Below are positions 27,370 to 37,264 of a DNA stretch of 64,000 bases, piece after piece. The position numbers and the translations under genes are program-made. The stretch's first letter is position 1, and the number at the start of each line of letters is the position of its first letter. The DNA lies in the NCBI RefSeq assembly GCF_934191625.1, contig NZ_CAKPUG010000003.1, positions 1 through 64,000 of the forward strand, in the 5' to 3' direction. The notes beneath the pieces are model-generated. The model ran no database searches and had not been told where the DNA came from. It saw only the letters and a list, made by a program, of their open reading frames with translations. Source of the DNA: an uncultured Lactococcus sp. GTDB taxonomy: Bacteria; Bacillota; Bacilli; Lactobacillales; Streptococcaceae.

Positions 27370-28137
27370 TTATCTTGCACGATAAATCAACTGGACTTTA
27401 TTGTTATACAGCAACTCGGAAGGATGGATAGCACGTGCGCCTGGGATATCGTAAGCCGAGGTATTGAGGTTAACCTTAGCAACATCCATATAGGCTGCCC
27501 AGACCAGTTGCGAACAGTAAAAGCTGTTTCTATTATTGGTCCGGTAGAAGTTATAGTTATAAGGCTTGCCCACCTGTCTCCCCGCCCAATGTCCTGCGTG
27601 CCAGTCTTGTGAGATAGATGTTGATTTTACGCCTGTTTGCCAGACATTATGGTTGCCTACTTTTCCACGACCTTCAAAGTTTTTCATAAATCTAACTCCA
27701 TTTGTATTTGGTGAAGATTCTGCCGTAACTTCTGGTCTCTGAGGTGCTACTATCCCAGCATGCCAGCTGCCTGAAATACCCCTATTAGTTATAGCAATGA
27801 CGCCATCACGCCATGTCCATCTGCCATATGGTGCACGTGTGCGATCCGTCTTGTCAGGAACTACTGGTAAGTTATCAATTTTTTCCATAATCTTATTTTC
27901 CTTCATTTCCTGATCAACCATCTTGAGGTACATCTCTTCCAGTTCTTTTTCCATTTTTCTTGTTTCATCAGAATCTGCGAAACGACTGCTTCTTTCTAAT
28001 TTCTTTACATGTTCTGCCATTCTTGCTTTCAGGTTATCCAGAGATTCGGCTTTGGCTTGACCAACTCCTAAACCTCCTAATCCTAGCAGAGCAACTCCTA
28101 TTAGTCCAATAGACAACTGTATTTTCTTCCTCACCAT
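27370..28137 (-). CDS. Secreted NlpC/P60-related (YiiX/C92-like) papain-fold peptidase or amidase
   Basis: A Sec signal peptide (VRKKIQLSIGLIGVALLGL to GQAKA, cleavage before ES) is followed by a charged coiled-coil region and a catalytic domain. The domain has GSWHAGIVAP (His) before FYCSQLVWAAY (Cys), the permuted order typical of YiiX/YebB-like NlpC/P60 enzymes that cut cell-wall peptides or lipid amides. I prefer ATG 28137, which has AGAGGAT five bases upstream. A start at 28170 would add 11 residues. Its partner is the downstream propeller-like protein. Confidence 0.75.
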   Translation of the reverse strand: MVRKKIQLSIGLIGVALLGLGGLGVGQAKAESLDNLKARMAEHVKKLERSSRFADSDETRKMEKELEEMYLKMVDQEMKENKIMEKIDNLPVVPDKTDRTRAPYGRWTWRDGVIAITNRGISGSWHAGIVAPQRPEVTAESSPNTNGVRFMKNFEGRGKVGNHNVWQTGVKSTSISQDWHAGHWAGRQVGKPYNYNFYRTNNRNSFYCSQLVWAAYMDVAKVNLNTSAYDIPGARAIHPSELLYNNKVQLIYRAR

Positions 28138-28298
28138 ACGTATCCTCTTTTCTAAAAATTTTTCTTTCATCTTAACATAGTTTTCCTATTCACAATTTTT
28201 CGTTTGAGTGAAGAAAAATTAAAACTTAGAAATAACCTGTATCTTACAGAAATCCTTTAAGCTTTCGCAATCAGTATAAAGGTAGCTTAATAAAAATG

Positions 28299-28332
28299 AA
28301 AAACTCCTGAACAATTAAATTCAGGAGTTTTT
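28299..28332 (-). terminator. Second terminator downstream of rpsA
   Basis: AAAAACTCCTGAA pairs with TTCAGGAGTTTTT around 8 bases. It lies 41 bp beyond the first rpsA terminator. Confidence 0.85.
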
Positions 28333-28372
28333 ATTCAAATTGATTAAAGGAATTCTTTTTATACACTAGATC

Positions 28373-28397
28373 AAAAAAAGTCGCTTAAGCGACTTTT
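28373..28397 (-). terminator. rpsA terminator
   Basis: A perfect palindrome, AAAAGTCGCTT with its complement, followed by seven Us on the minus strand. Confidence 0.9.
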
Positions 28398-28409
28398 CTG
28401 GAGATTTTC

Positions 28410-29633
28410 TTACAAATCGTTGATGTCGAAGTCTTCACCAAGGAAGTCTGCGAGTGAGAAACCTTCTTGAGTTTCTGGAAGATCGTAGCTTGGTTTAGCT
28501 GCTTTACGTGGAGCACGTGGTTTACGGTCACGTTTTTCGCCATCTTCGTTGTTACGAGCAGGACGAGCTGGAGCTTCTTCCAATGCTTTGATTGAAAGTG
28601 AAATACGTTCTTCTTCAGGTTTCACGTCGAGAACTTTTACATTCACAACTTGACCAACTTTAAGTACATCTTTTGGATTTTCAACACGTTCCCAAGAGAT
28701 TTGTGAAACGTGAACAAGTCCTTCAACGCCTGGGAAGAGTTCAACGAATGCACCAAAGTCAGTGAGACGTTTAACAGTTCCTTCAACAGTTGAACCAACT
28801 GGTGCTTTTTCTTCTACTTGTTCCCATGGGCCAGCTTGTGTAGCTTTGAGAGAAAGTGAAAGACGTCCAGCTTCTTCATCCAATTTCAAGATTTTAACTT
28901 CAACTTTATCACCAGGTTTTACAACGTCTGATGGGCGTTTAACGCGGCTGTGACTAAGTTCTGAAACGTGCACAAGTCCGTCAATACCACCAAGGTCAAC
29001 GAATGCACCAAAATTAGTAACACGTGAAACAGTACCTTCAACGATATCGCCTTCGTTCAATTGAGCAAAAGCTTCTTTACGCATTTCGATAGTTTCAGCT
29101 TCAACTACAGCACGACGGCTAAGGATGAAGCGGTTTTCAGAAGCGTTGATTTCGATAATTTTAGCTTCAATTTCTTGACCAACAAATTTCTTAGTATCTT
29201 TAACGAAGTATGTATCAATCATAGACGCTGGGATAAATCCACGAACACCGTTATAGTCTACTGAAAGTCCGCCTTTAACGTCTTTAGTAACTTTAACTGT
29301 AAGGATTTCGCCTTCTTTACCTTCAAGTTCAGTCCAAGCTTTACGAGCTTCAAGACGTTTCAATGAAAGAAGGTATACATTTGCACCTTCAGCATCTTTA
29401 CCAACGATTTGTTTAATAACAAGCAAATCAAGAATATCACCAGGTTTTACGAATGTATTGATATCAGCATCACGGTCGTTTGTGATTTCGCGAAGTGTAA
29501 GGACACCTTCAACACCTGTACCAACGATAGCAACTGTTGCTTGCCCGTTTTCGATAGTAAGGATTTCACCCTTTACGACGTCACGTACTTTAACGTCCTC
29601 AACGCTGTTTAACAATGTTTCAAATTCATTCAT
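28410..29633 (-). CDS. rpsA: 30S ribosomal protein S1 (four S1 domains)
   Basis: The 407-residue protein contains four S1 RNA-binding repeats, starting near residues 16, 103, 188 and 273 (EGDIVEGTVSRVTNFGAFVDLGGIDGLVHVSELS and VGSTVEGTVKRLTDFGAFVEL are the clearest), then a basic C-terminal tail (ARPARNNEDGEKRDRKPRAPRK). This is the short Gram-positive S1. Codon use is clearly that of a highly expressed gene. A 14-bp inverted repeat (29660-29673) lies in its leader, next to GGAGG. Confidence 0.94.
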   Translation of the reverse strand: MNEFETLLNSVEDVKVRDVVKGEILTIENGQATVAIVGTGVEGVLTLREITNDRDADINTFVKPGDILDLLVIKQIVGKDAEGANVYLLSLKRLEARKAWTELEGKEGEILTVKVTKDVKGGLSVDYNGVRGFIPASMIDTYFVKDTKKFVGQEIEAKIIEINASENRFILSRRAVVEAETIEMRKEAFAQLNEGDIVEGTVSRVTNFGAFVDLGGIDGLVHVSELSHSRVKRPSDVVKPGDKVEVKILKLDEEAGRLSLSLKATQAGPWEQVEEKAPVGSTVEGTVKRLTDFGAFVELFPGVEGLVHVSQISWERVENPKDVLKVGQVVNVKVLDVKPEEERISLSIKALEEAPARPARNNEDGEKRDRKPRAPRKAAKPSYDLPETQEGFSLADFLGEDFDINDL

Positions 29634-29659
29634 TTGTAAAAAAATTCCTCCAACAATTT

Positions 29660-29673
29660 GACTGTCTACAGTC
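29660..29673. repeat. 14-bp inverted repeat in rpsA leader
   Basis: GACTGTCTACAGTC is a near-perfect palindrome just upstream of the rpsA Shine-Dalgarno and downstream of an extended -10 (TGATATACT). It is a possible site of translational feedback. Confidence 0.35.
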
Positions 29674-29824
29674 TTATGTCTTAGTATATCACAACTATGA
29701 GAGAAATGAAAGCTTTTTAATATTTTTTTTCTTCTTTTTTATAAAGAATATCCTTAAATAGTCTAAAAGTTTATTTTGGCTTGTTTTTACAGTATTTAAC
29801 GCTAAAAAGTTATGGTTATAAAAC

Positions 29825-30352
29825 TCAATTTTTTAGATAGGAAACGTTTTCTTTTATCTGCTCAGAAGTGAGTATTGTTTGTGCAAATAAGAGACGATTT
29901 TTACTTGTATCACTCGGATCTGCCATATCTGAAACGACAACTGTGTCATCTCCTTGTAAAGTAGGAATCGGCTGTCCTGCTGGATAAAAATAAAGTTTTG
30001 CTGAATGCCTATCGTCTGTCATAATATAAGGTACTCCATATTCATCATAACCCCCTCTTATCAGGTAGTATTCACGCTGTGCGAAAAGTAATCGTGTACC
30101 CTCTATTTCATAAGTTAGTCCATCCTCAGTTGTCCACTTACCTTGTATATTCGAGTAATCCCCTTGAGCAATTTGTGTAATGAGATGCTCTGTTGTTTTT
30201 TCTTGATCAAAACTAGGTAACACTCGTGGAAGCATGATATTCTCAGCGAATAGTTTGTTATTGTCTTTATAATTCGTATGCCAAATAAACGCGAAGCTCG
30301 TTAATAATACTAAAGCAAGTAAAACAAGATTTCCTTTTCCGATTTTTTTCAT
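29825..30352 (-). CDS. Putative exported or membrane-anchored protein (DUF6287-like)
   Basis: A single N-terminal hydrophobic helix (LVLLALVLLTSFAFIWHT) precedes an extracytoplasmic domain. The segment YSNIQGKWTTEDGLTYEIEG resembles the small lipocalin-like DUF6287 repeat of lactic acid bacteria. I recall that family loosely. The start at 30352 follows GGTGAAG, and a start at 30364 would add MGED. Function unknown. Confidence 0.7.
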   Translation of the reverse strand: MKKIGKGNLVLLALVLLTSFAFIWHTNYKDNNKLFAENIMLPRVLPSFDQEKTTEHLITQIAQGDYSNIQGKWTTEDGLTYEIEGTRLLFAQREYYLIRGGYDEYGVPYIMTDDRHSAKLYFYPAGQPIPTLQGDDTVVVSDMADPSDTSKNRLLFAQTILTSEQIKENVSYLKN

Positions 30353-30411
30353 ATCTTCACCCATAAATAAGTTTTTGATTATAAATAAATTATAACAAAT
30401 TTAAAATTTAA

Positions 30412-30444
30412 TCAAAAATAAAACGCGGGTATAATCCCACGTTT
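30412..30444 (-). terminator. mnmA terminator
   Basis: AAACGTGGG and CCCGCGTTT pair around a short loop, followed by TTATTTT on the minus strand. Confidence 0.8.
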
Positions 30445-30452
30445 CTCTTATT

Positions 30453-31622
<1,170 letters not shown>

Positions 31623-31626
31623 TTAG

Positions 31627-31665
31627 AAAAACAAAAAAGCTTACATTCAGTTGAAGGCTGAAGTA
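31627..31665 (-). terminator. Terminator-like hairpin in mnmA leader
   Basis: Minus strand: TTACTTCAG and CTGAATGTAA pair with one bulged base around seven bases, followed by GCTTTTTTGTTTTT. It starts about 12 bases after the predicted transcription start (TGGTATAAT, 31692-31684), so it could attenuate mnmA. Confidence 0.5.
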
Positions 31666-31722
31666 AATAATAGGTAACGATTTATTATACCAGTTTTTTC
31701 TAGAAATAAATAGACTGCGAAA

Positions 31723-31731
31723 TGCTATAAT
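31723..31731 (+). promoter_or_regulatory. Extended -10 promoter of the HIT-like gene (leaderless type)
   Basis: TGCTATAAT ends six bases before the ATG at 31738. No Shine-Dalgarno is present. Confidence 0.65.
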
Positions 31732-31737
31732 AGAAAT

Positions 31738-32517
31738 ATGATTGAACACACAGATAATCCATTAATTTTTAACATGGAAATCAATAAAAATAAATACGCA
31801 AACCTCGCTGAAGCAAAGCGAATTTGTCCTTTTTGTGATACGCCCAATCTCAAAGATATTTTGGGCAGGCAAGGACACAAAATTTGGCTTAAAAATAAAT
31901 TTCCAACGGTCGAAAATTCTTTGATGACTGTGATTATCGAATCAGATAAACACCTCGGAGATGTATCAACCTATTCTGTCCAAGAAAACAGAGAGGTCTT
32001 TCGCTTTGCATTTGAATGTTGGCAAAAGCTACTGGTTAATCCTAAATATAAATCAGTACTTATGTTTAAAAATTTCGGTCCACATTCTGGTGGAACTTTA
32101 CGTCATCCGCATATGCAGGTAGTTGGCTTAGAAGAGGCCGATGGTTACGAGCACATATCTCCAGAGAATTTTCAAGGTGTTACTCTGAAAGAAAATAGTG
32201 TTGACATTACTATTTCTACACGTCCTATCATGGGTTTTGTTGAGTTTAATGTTATCATTTCACATCTTGACCATATTGATCATTTGGCAGATAAAGTACA
32301 GATTATTACGCAGTATTTGTTAAACGATTATATGAATGGTCGTTGTGATTCTTATAATCTTTTCTTCTACAAAATGCCAGACAGCAAACGTTATATATGT
32401 AAAATTGTTCCCCGGTTTATCACCTCTCCTTATTATATCGGCTATAAAATTCCCCAAGTAAATAAAGATAATCGATTAGAAGAGATAGCAAGAGAATTAA
32501 AAACCAAGCTGGATTAG
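31738..32517 (+). CDS. HIT-superfamily, galactose-1-phosphate uridylyltransferase-like protein (DUF4931)
   Basis: The 259-residue protein carries CPFCD near residues 31-35 (half of a zinc site) and HPHMQVVG near 123-130, the HxHxQ nucleotide-transfer motif of GalT/HIT enzymes. It lacks the full length and second domain of GalT. It may transfer or cut nucleotidyl groups, with the substrate unknown. The ATG sits where transcription should start, so the message is probably leaderless. Its terminator overlaps the promoter of the next gene. Confidence 0.8.
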   Translation: MIEHTDNPLIFNMEINKNKYANLAEAKRICPFCDTPNLKDILGRQGHKIWLKNKFPTVENSLMTVIIESDKHLGDVSTYSVQENREVFRFAFECWQKLLVNPKYKSVLMFKNFGPHSGGTLRHPHMQVVGLEEADGYEHISPENFQGVTLKENSVDITISTRPIMGFVEFNVIISHLDHIDHLADKVQIITQYLLNDYMNGRCDSYNLFFYKMPDSKRYICKIVPRFITSPYYIGYKIPQVNKDNRLEEIARELKTKLD

Positions 32518-32527
32518 TCCAGTTTTT
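32505..32527 (+). terminator. Short terminator after the HIT-like gene
   Basis: CTGGA and TCCAG around TTAG, with flanking A and T runs, overlap the stop codon. Confidence 0.6.
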
Positions 32528-32550
32528 CTTTTATAAATACGAATTTAGGT

Positions 32551-32556
32551 TATAAT
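32551..32556 (+). promoter_or_regulatory. -10 box of the YfhO-like gene (leaderless type)
   Basis: TATAAT ends six bases before the ATG at 32563. The -35 region is poor and no Shine-Dalgarno is seen. Confidence 0.5.
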
Positions 32557-32562
32557 AAAAGT

Positions 32563-35157
32563 ATGTTTGATTTTATCAAGAAAAATATTTGGCTAATGCT
32601 CGGAAGCTTTATCCTCCCTGCTGGATTGTTGGCAATTGCTTTTGCCTTCCTCGGTATTTATTGGGGGAGTGACACTTCTATTCTAGCTGGTGATGCTTAT
32701 CATCAGTATGTTGCTATTCACACACTCTATCGAGATATTCTTCATAATAGTAATTTAGGTTTCCTTTACACTTTCACCAATGGTTTGGGGCTTAATCTGT
32801 ATGCTTTTTCAGCTTACTATATGGGAAGCTTCTTTATGCCTCTTACTTATTTTTTCAATGTTCACACTATGCCAGATGCGCTTTATCTGATCACACTTTT
32901 AAAGTTTGGCACGATCGGACTCTCAAGCTTTGTTGCATTGAAAAATATGTATAAATCTCTCTCCCCTCTTATTGTGCTAGCTTTATCTACTGCTTTCACT
33001 CTAATGAGCTTCTTAACGAGTCAAGTCGAAATTATCATGTGGCTTGATGTTTTTATCTGGCTTCCTCTCATCATCTGGGGCTTGCATGGACTTCAAGATC
33101 TCGGCAAGCGTAAACTGTATTTTATCAGCTTAAGTCTCCTATTTATCCAAAATTACTATTTTGGCTTTATGGTTGCGCTTTTCTTAGTCTTGTATTTTTT
33201 AGCACGTTCAACGTTTACAAAATGGTCATGGAAAAAGTTTTTTGATTTTGCAATTACTTCAACCCTGTCGGCTATGACAAGTTTAGTTATGCTTCTTCCA
33301 ATGTACCTTGATCTAAAAGCGAATAATACCCAAGCTATTTCGCCAATCAATGATTTTTGGACACAAAACTCTGCTGTTTTTGACCTTTTTTCTAAAAACT
33401 TTATAGGAGCCTATGATACAACGCAGTATAATGCTGTTCCCATGATCTATTTAGGCCTTCTTCCTTTCCTTCTTGCTATCACTTTCTTCTTTCTACCACA
33501 AGTGAAATGGCAAACCAAAATAGCTTTTGGTAGCCTACTTGCTTTTCTGATTACCTCTTTTTATCTGCAGGTACTTGATTTGGCTTGGCAAGGCATGCAT
33601 TCTCCAAATATGTTTTTACATCGTTATGCTTTCCTTTTTTCTCTTATTATTTTACTTATGGCCTGTGAAGTGCTTACGCGCTTTAATTCTTTAAAACTCT
33701 GGATGACTTTAGTCCCCTTTGGACTTCTTGCCCTTGGTTTTATTGCTGCTGCTATATTCGGAAAATATCCTTATCTAGATACGCTACAGATTGCACTGAC
33801 TTTGCTCTTTGCGCTGGCCTATTTCTTGGCTATTCTTACCTTCTTTAACAAATGGCTGCCTTGGAAAGGTCTAGTTGCTATTCTTGCTTTGTTTATGTGT
33901 GCTGAATCTGGTTTAAATGGATATTACCAACTTGCAGGAGTAAAAAAGGAATGGAATTTTGCAAGCCGAAATTATTACAATACGCAAACAAAATTCATTC
34001 AGCCTCTCGTCCAACATATAGCTAATCGTGCTGGAGATACATTCGTGCGTACAGAAAATACGGTGCCCGATACTGCAAATGATGGGATGAAATATAATTA
34101 TAATGCCTTATCCCAGTTTTCTTCTGTCCGAAATAGCAATTCAAGCCGTATCTTGGGACTTTTAGGATTTCATACAGACAATACCTATCTTAATCTCCGC
34201 TACCCTGAAAATACAGTACTTATGGATTCACTTCTTTCCATAGATTATAATATCAACCAATTTCAACCTGAAAAATATGGTTATAAGCAAATCAAACCTT
34301 CATTGTTTGAAAATCAAAATGCTCAGTCAATTGGTATATTTGTAAAAGATAGATACAAAGACGCTACACTAAGTAGCTCTGAAAGAGCAACAATAAGTAA
34401 TCAAGAAGCCTTTCTCAATCAACTGACGCATAGCAAAGAAAAATATTTCACACAGATTTATCCAGTTTCCGAAAATAGCAATAGCACGATAACCGGCGGG
34501 AAAGAACAAGTTACCCTAATACGTAAAGCGGAAAAAGACGGTGGTGTATCAGTAACTTATGAACTTACCGTTCCCGCACACAGCCAAGCTTATCTTGAGT
34601 TACCTAATGTAAGCTATATTAATGATAACTCAAAAATGACCACAATTACGATTCACTCAGGAAAAAAAGTTCTTCATTCTTATAACGTCAATAGTAAAGA
34701 CGTTGGTAACTTTTATAATTTAGGGACTTCGGAAAAAGAAACTAAATTAACGGTGAATGTTTCCTTTCCAGAAAACTCACAAGTTTCCTTTGGTATAACT
34801 AGATTCTGGGCTTTGGATAACACCAAATACCAAACTGCTATGGATAGCTTAAAGAAAGCACAGGTGAAAACCAAACAAATAAAAAATGGTCTTCGTTTGA
34901 CTTATAATACCGACACATCTGGAGAACTTCTTCTCACATTACCTTATGATAAAGGATGGACAGCTAAGATTGATGGCCAGTCCACAACTTTAGACAAAGC
35001 ACAAGAAGGTTTCATGAAAGTTGCTGCTCCTAAAGGTGAGCATATTGTAGAACTTTCCTTCTTTCCTCAAGGATTAAAAGCCGGTATTGCATGTTTTATA
35101 GGTGGGGTTGTCCTCTTTGTTCTCTATGATTTCTTAAACAGAAAAAAACAGCCTTAA
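32563..35157 (+). CDS. YfhO-family polytopic membrane protein, putative lipoteichoic acid glycosylation enzyme
   Basis: The 864-residue protein has about 12-13 membrane helices and, between roughly residues 455 and 835, a large extracytoplasmic region with beta-sandwich character, followed by a last helix. The N-terminal GSDTSILAGDAYHQYVA and YTFTNGLGLNLYAFSAYY loops, rich in Asp and aromatic residues, are typical of YfhO. YfhO of B. subtilis takes part in GlcNAc decoration of lipoteichoic acid with CsbB. This role is inference here. It forms its own transcription unit. Confidence 0.85.
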   Translation: MFDFIKKNIWLMLGSFILPAGLLAIAFAFLGIYWGSDTSILAGDAYHQYVAIHTLYRDILHNSNLGFLYTFTNGLGLNLYAFSAYYMGSFFMPLTYFFNVHTMPDALYLITLLKFGTIGLSSFVALKNMYKSLSPLIVLALSTAFTLMSFLTSQVEIIMWLDVFIWLPLIIWGLHGLQDLGKRKLYFISLSLLFIQNYYFGFMVALFLVLYFLARSTFTKWSWKKFFDFAITSTLSAMTSLVMLLPMYLDLKANNTQAISPINDFWTQNSAVFDLFSKNFIGAYDTTQYNAVPMIYLGLLPFLLAITFFFLPQVKWQTKIAFGSLLAFLITSFYLQVLDLAWQGMHSPNMFLHRYAFLFSLIILLMACEVLTRFNSLKLWMTLVPFGLLALGFIAAAIFGKYPYLDTLQIALTLLFALAYFLAILTFFNKWLPWKGLVAILALFMCAESGLNGYYQLAGVKKEWNFASRNYYNTQTKFIQPLVQHIANRAGDTFVRTENTVPDTANDGMKYNYNALSQFSSVRNSNSSRILGLLGFHTDNTYLNLRYPENTVLMDSLLSIDYNINQFQPEKYGYKQIKPSLFENQNAQSIGIFVKDRYKDATLSSSERATISNQEAFLNQLTHSKEKYFTQIYPVSENSNSTITGGKEQVTLIRKAEKDGGVSVTYELTVPAHSQAYLELPNVSYINDNSKMTTITIHSGKKVLHSYNVNSKDVGNFYNLGTSEKETKLTVNVSFPENSQVSFGITRFWALDNTKYQTAMDSLKKAQVKTKQIKNGLRLTYNTDTSGELLLTLPYDKGWTAKIDGQSTTLDKAQEGFMKVAAPKGEHIVELSFFPQGLKAGIACFIGGVVLFVLYDFLNRKKQP

Positions 35158-35170
35158 GAGCTGTTTTTTT
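35142..35170. terminator. Bidirectional terminator between yfhO-like gene and GntR gene
   Basis: AAAAACAGC pairs with GCTGTTTTT around CTTAAGA, serving both convergent units. Confidence 0.9.
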
Positions 35171-35176
35171 CTAGCA

Positions 35177-35902
35177 TTAATGCTGGCGTATCAATGTATT
35201 CTTGAAAGAATATTTATCCGCGCGATAATAAGAAATATCATATAAGATAGGACGTGCATCTAAAGCAAAAGCTGTAGAGTGTACACGGAAAATTGGACTG
35301 TTCACTTTCACTTCTAGTAACTGAGCCAGCTCTTTGGTAGCCAGAATTGCTTCAATTTCTTGGTGGGAATAACCAATTTCTATTTTTTCCTCAATTATAG
35401 AAAACAATGATCCAGTCAATTCTTTTTCAGTTGCTCCTGTAATTAATTGTTCTGCAAAATAGAGTTTTTCTAAAGTCATGGGCTCATTATCAAGCAGACG
35501 CAATCGTTGTAATTCCACCAATTCTGTGGGGCTATTCAGTGCTTTTACAACTTCTTCTGGTATTTCCTTCAATTTTTTAAAATTTAGTAGACGAGTTTGC
35601 CCAACTTTTCCCATAGCTTCTGCTGCTTCGGTAAAGGACTTCAAGCCCATACCACCACTTTGAATCTTAGGCTGTTCAATCACATAGGCGCCCTTCCCTT
35701 TTTTCTTGATCACAATTTGTTTAGTCATCAAATCTTCCATGGCTTTGCGGACCGTTAAACGGCTCACACCAAATTCCAAAGCCAAATCATATTCGGAAGG
35801 GAGTTTTTGAGCAGAAACATAGGTGCCATGCTTAATTCTTTTTTCTATTTCTTGAGAGACTACTAAAAACTTAGCTTTACTTTCTTTTCGTTCAGTATTC
35901 AT
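35177..35902 (-). CDS. GntR-family (HutC/UTRA) transcriptional regulator
   Basis: The 241-residue protein has an N-terminal winged helix (GTYVSAQKLPSEYDLALEFGVSRLTVRKAMEDL, about 26-58) and a UTRA effector domain that in relatives binds sugar phosphates such as GlcNAc-6-P or glucosamine-6-P. It is the last gene of the five-gene operon read from 40130, so it likely regulates that operon through the palindromes at 40148-40167. AAGG precedes the ATG. Confidence 0.88.
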   Translation of the reverse strand: MNTERKESKAKFLVVSQEIEKRIKHGTYVSAQKLPSEYDLALEFGVSRLTVRKAMEDLMTKQIVIKKKGKGAYVIEQPKIQSGGMGLKSFTEAAEAMGKVGQTRLLNFKKLKEIPEEVVKALNSPTELVELQRLRLLDNEPMTLEKLYFAEQLITGATEKELTGSLFSIIEEKIEIGYSHQEIEAILATKELAQLLEVKVNSPIFRVHSTAFALDARPILYDISYYRADKYSFKNTLIRQH

Positions 35903-35943
35903 TACCTTTATTTTATCACGCTTATCTACTTTTTTAAAGTTTC

Positions 35944-37236
35944 TTATTGACAGAGCCTTTCAATACTTTTCATGTAAATTTCCACCATTTGTTTTAAATG
36001 TTCAATATTTATATATTCATTTTCCTTGTGTGCGATTCCTTTTTCTCCTGGAAAAGATGGACCAAAGGCTACAATGTTAGGCATTGACCGCGCATAAGTC
36101 GCTCCGGTAGTTGTGACAGGTTGCCCATTTAGCCCTGTCACTTCTTCATAAATCCTTGATAAGTCTTGTATCTCTTGCTTCTCCTTATCAACATAGGTTC
36201 CAGGTAGACTACGGATAATTTTGACACTTGTATCTTCATAAAGCTTCTGGCTTAAAGCATCAATAACCTGCTCTTCTGTCACAGTTATCGGATAACGAAT
36301 ACTAATCAACAGGTGAATGCGATTATTTTCTCTTTTTATTTTATAGGGCGTAAGTATTAAACGTCCACTTTCTTGGTCCGAAAAAGCAATCCCTAGCCCT
36401 TGGCCAAAATGTTTTTCGTGAAAACTATGGGTGAGCCAAGAAAAATATTCTCGCAACACCTCATTATCTAAATTATTTTGAAGCAAATTTGCCAAGGCTG
36501 TAATTGCATTTTTCCCTAATTCTGGCGCATTGCTTGGCGTTCGCAATCCTTTGGCACTAAAAGTTTGATCTCCGCCAGAAAGCTGGATATCATCAGGAAC
36601 GAAATCTTTTGCCATCGCACCATGAAATTCGCCAAATGAATCCAAAACGCCGGGAGAAAAAGTTGTCGTTAACTCAAGTGCAACAACGCCGCGTTCTCCA
36701 TAAACGACTGGAAACTTGCAATCCGGTGTAAATCCAAAAACGGGGGCCTTTTCTTCTGACAAATAAAGAGTAACATCTGCCGAACCGCTTTCTTCATCCG
36801 TACCAAAAATAATACGTACCGGCAGACGAGGCTTGAAATTTCTTTCCTTTAGTAATTTCAAAGCAAATAAACAAGACAGGATTGGGCCCTTATTGTCTAA
36901 CACACCTCGCCCATAGAAATAGCCTTCACGCTCATCAAGTTTAAAGGGGGGAGATAACCAGCCTTGAGCATCCGCAGCGACCACATCAAGATGGCCAACC
37001 ACTCCGATATAATCTTCACCTTCCCCTAGTTGAGCATAACCCATGGCATCTTTGATAATTCGGGCTTTTAAGCCATAATCTTTGGCTTTTCCTGTTGCAT
37101 AATCTAAAATTTGACGTGTCCCAACTCCAAAAGGTGCTCCAGCTTCAGCTTTCCCTTTAACACTAGGAATTGCGACAGCTTCCTTTAAAAGTGCAACATA
37201 CTCCTCCCAATTTTGTTCAATTTCTGTCCTATACAT
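35944..37236 (-). CDS. M20-family (Sapep/PepV-like) dipeptidase
   Basis: The 430-residue metallopeptidase shows the metal ligands of the family: His and Asp in VVGHLDVV, Asp in GRGVLDNKGP, the catalytic Glu in TDEESGS, Asp in TPDCKFP and His in IAHKENEYI. Such enzymes cleave dipeptides with an unblocked N-terminus in the cytoplasm. Its place between a GrdB-like gene and a GntR gene suggests that it releases amino acids from short glycopeptide or aspartyl-peptide remnants. AGAGG precedes the ATG. Confidence 0.88.
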   Translation of the reverse strand: MYRTEIEQNWEEYVALLKEAVAIPSVKGKAEAGAPFGVGTRQILDYATGKAKDYGLKARIIKDAMGYAQLGEGEDYIGVVGHLDVVAADAQGWLSPPFKLDEREGYFYGRGVLDNKGPILSCLFALKLLKERNFKPRLPVRIIFGTDEESGSADVTLYLSEEKAPVFGFTPDCKFPVVYGERGVVALELTTTFSPGVLDSFGEFHGAMAKDFVPDDIQLSGGDQTFSAKGLRTPSNAPELGKNAITALANLLQNNLDNEVLREYFSWLTHSFHEKHFGQGLGIAFSDQESGRLILTPYKIKRENNRIHLLISIRYPITVTEEQVIDALSQKLYEDTSVKIIRSLPGTYVDKEKQEIQDLSRIYEEVTGLNGQPVTTTGATYARSMPNIVAFGPSFPGEKGIAHKENEYINIEHLKQMVEIYMKSIERLCQ

Positions 37237-37264
37237 TTCTTACCTCTTTAGAATGCTCTTCTAT

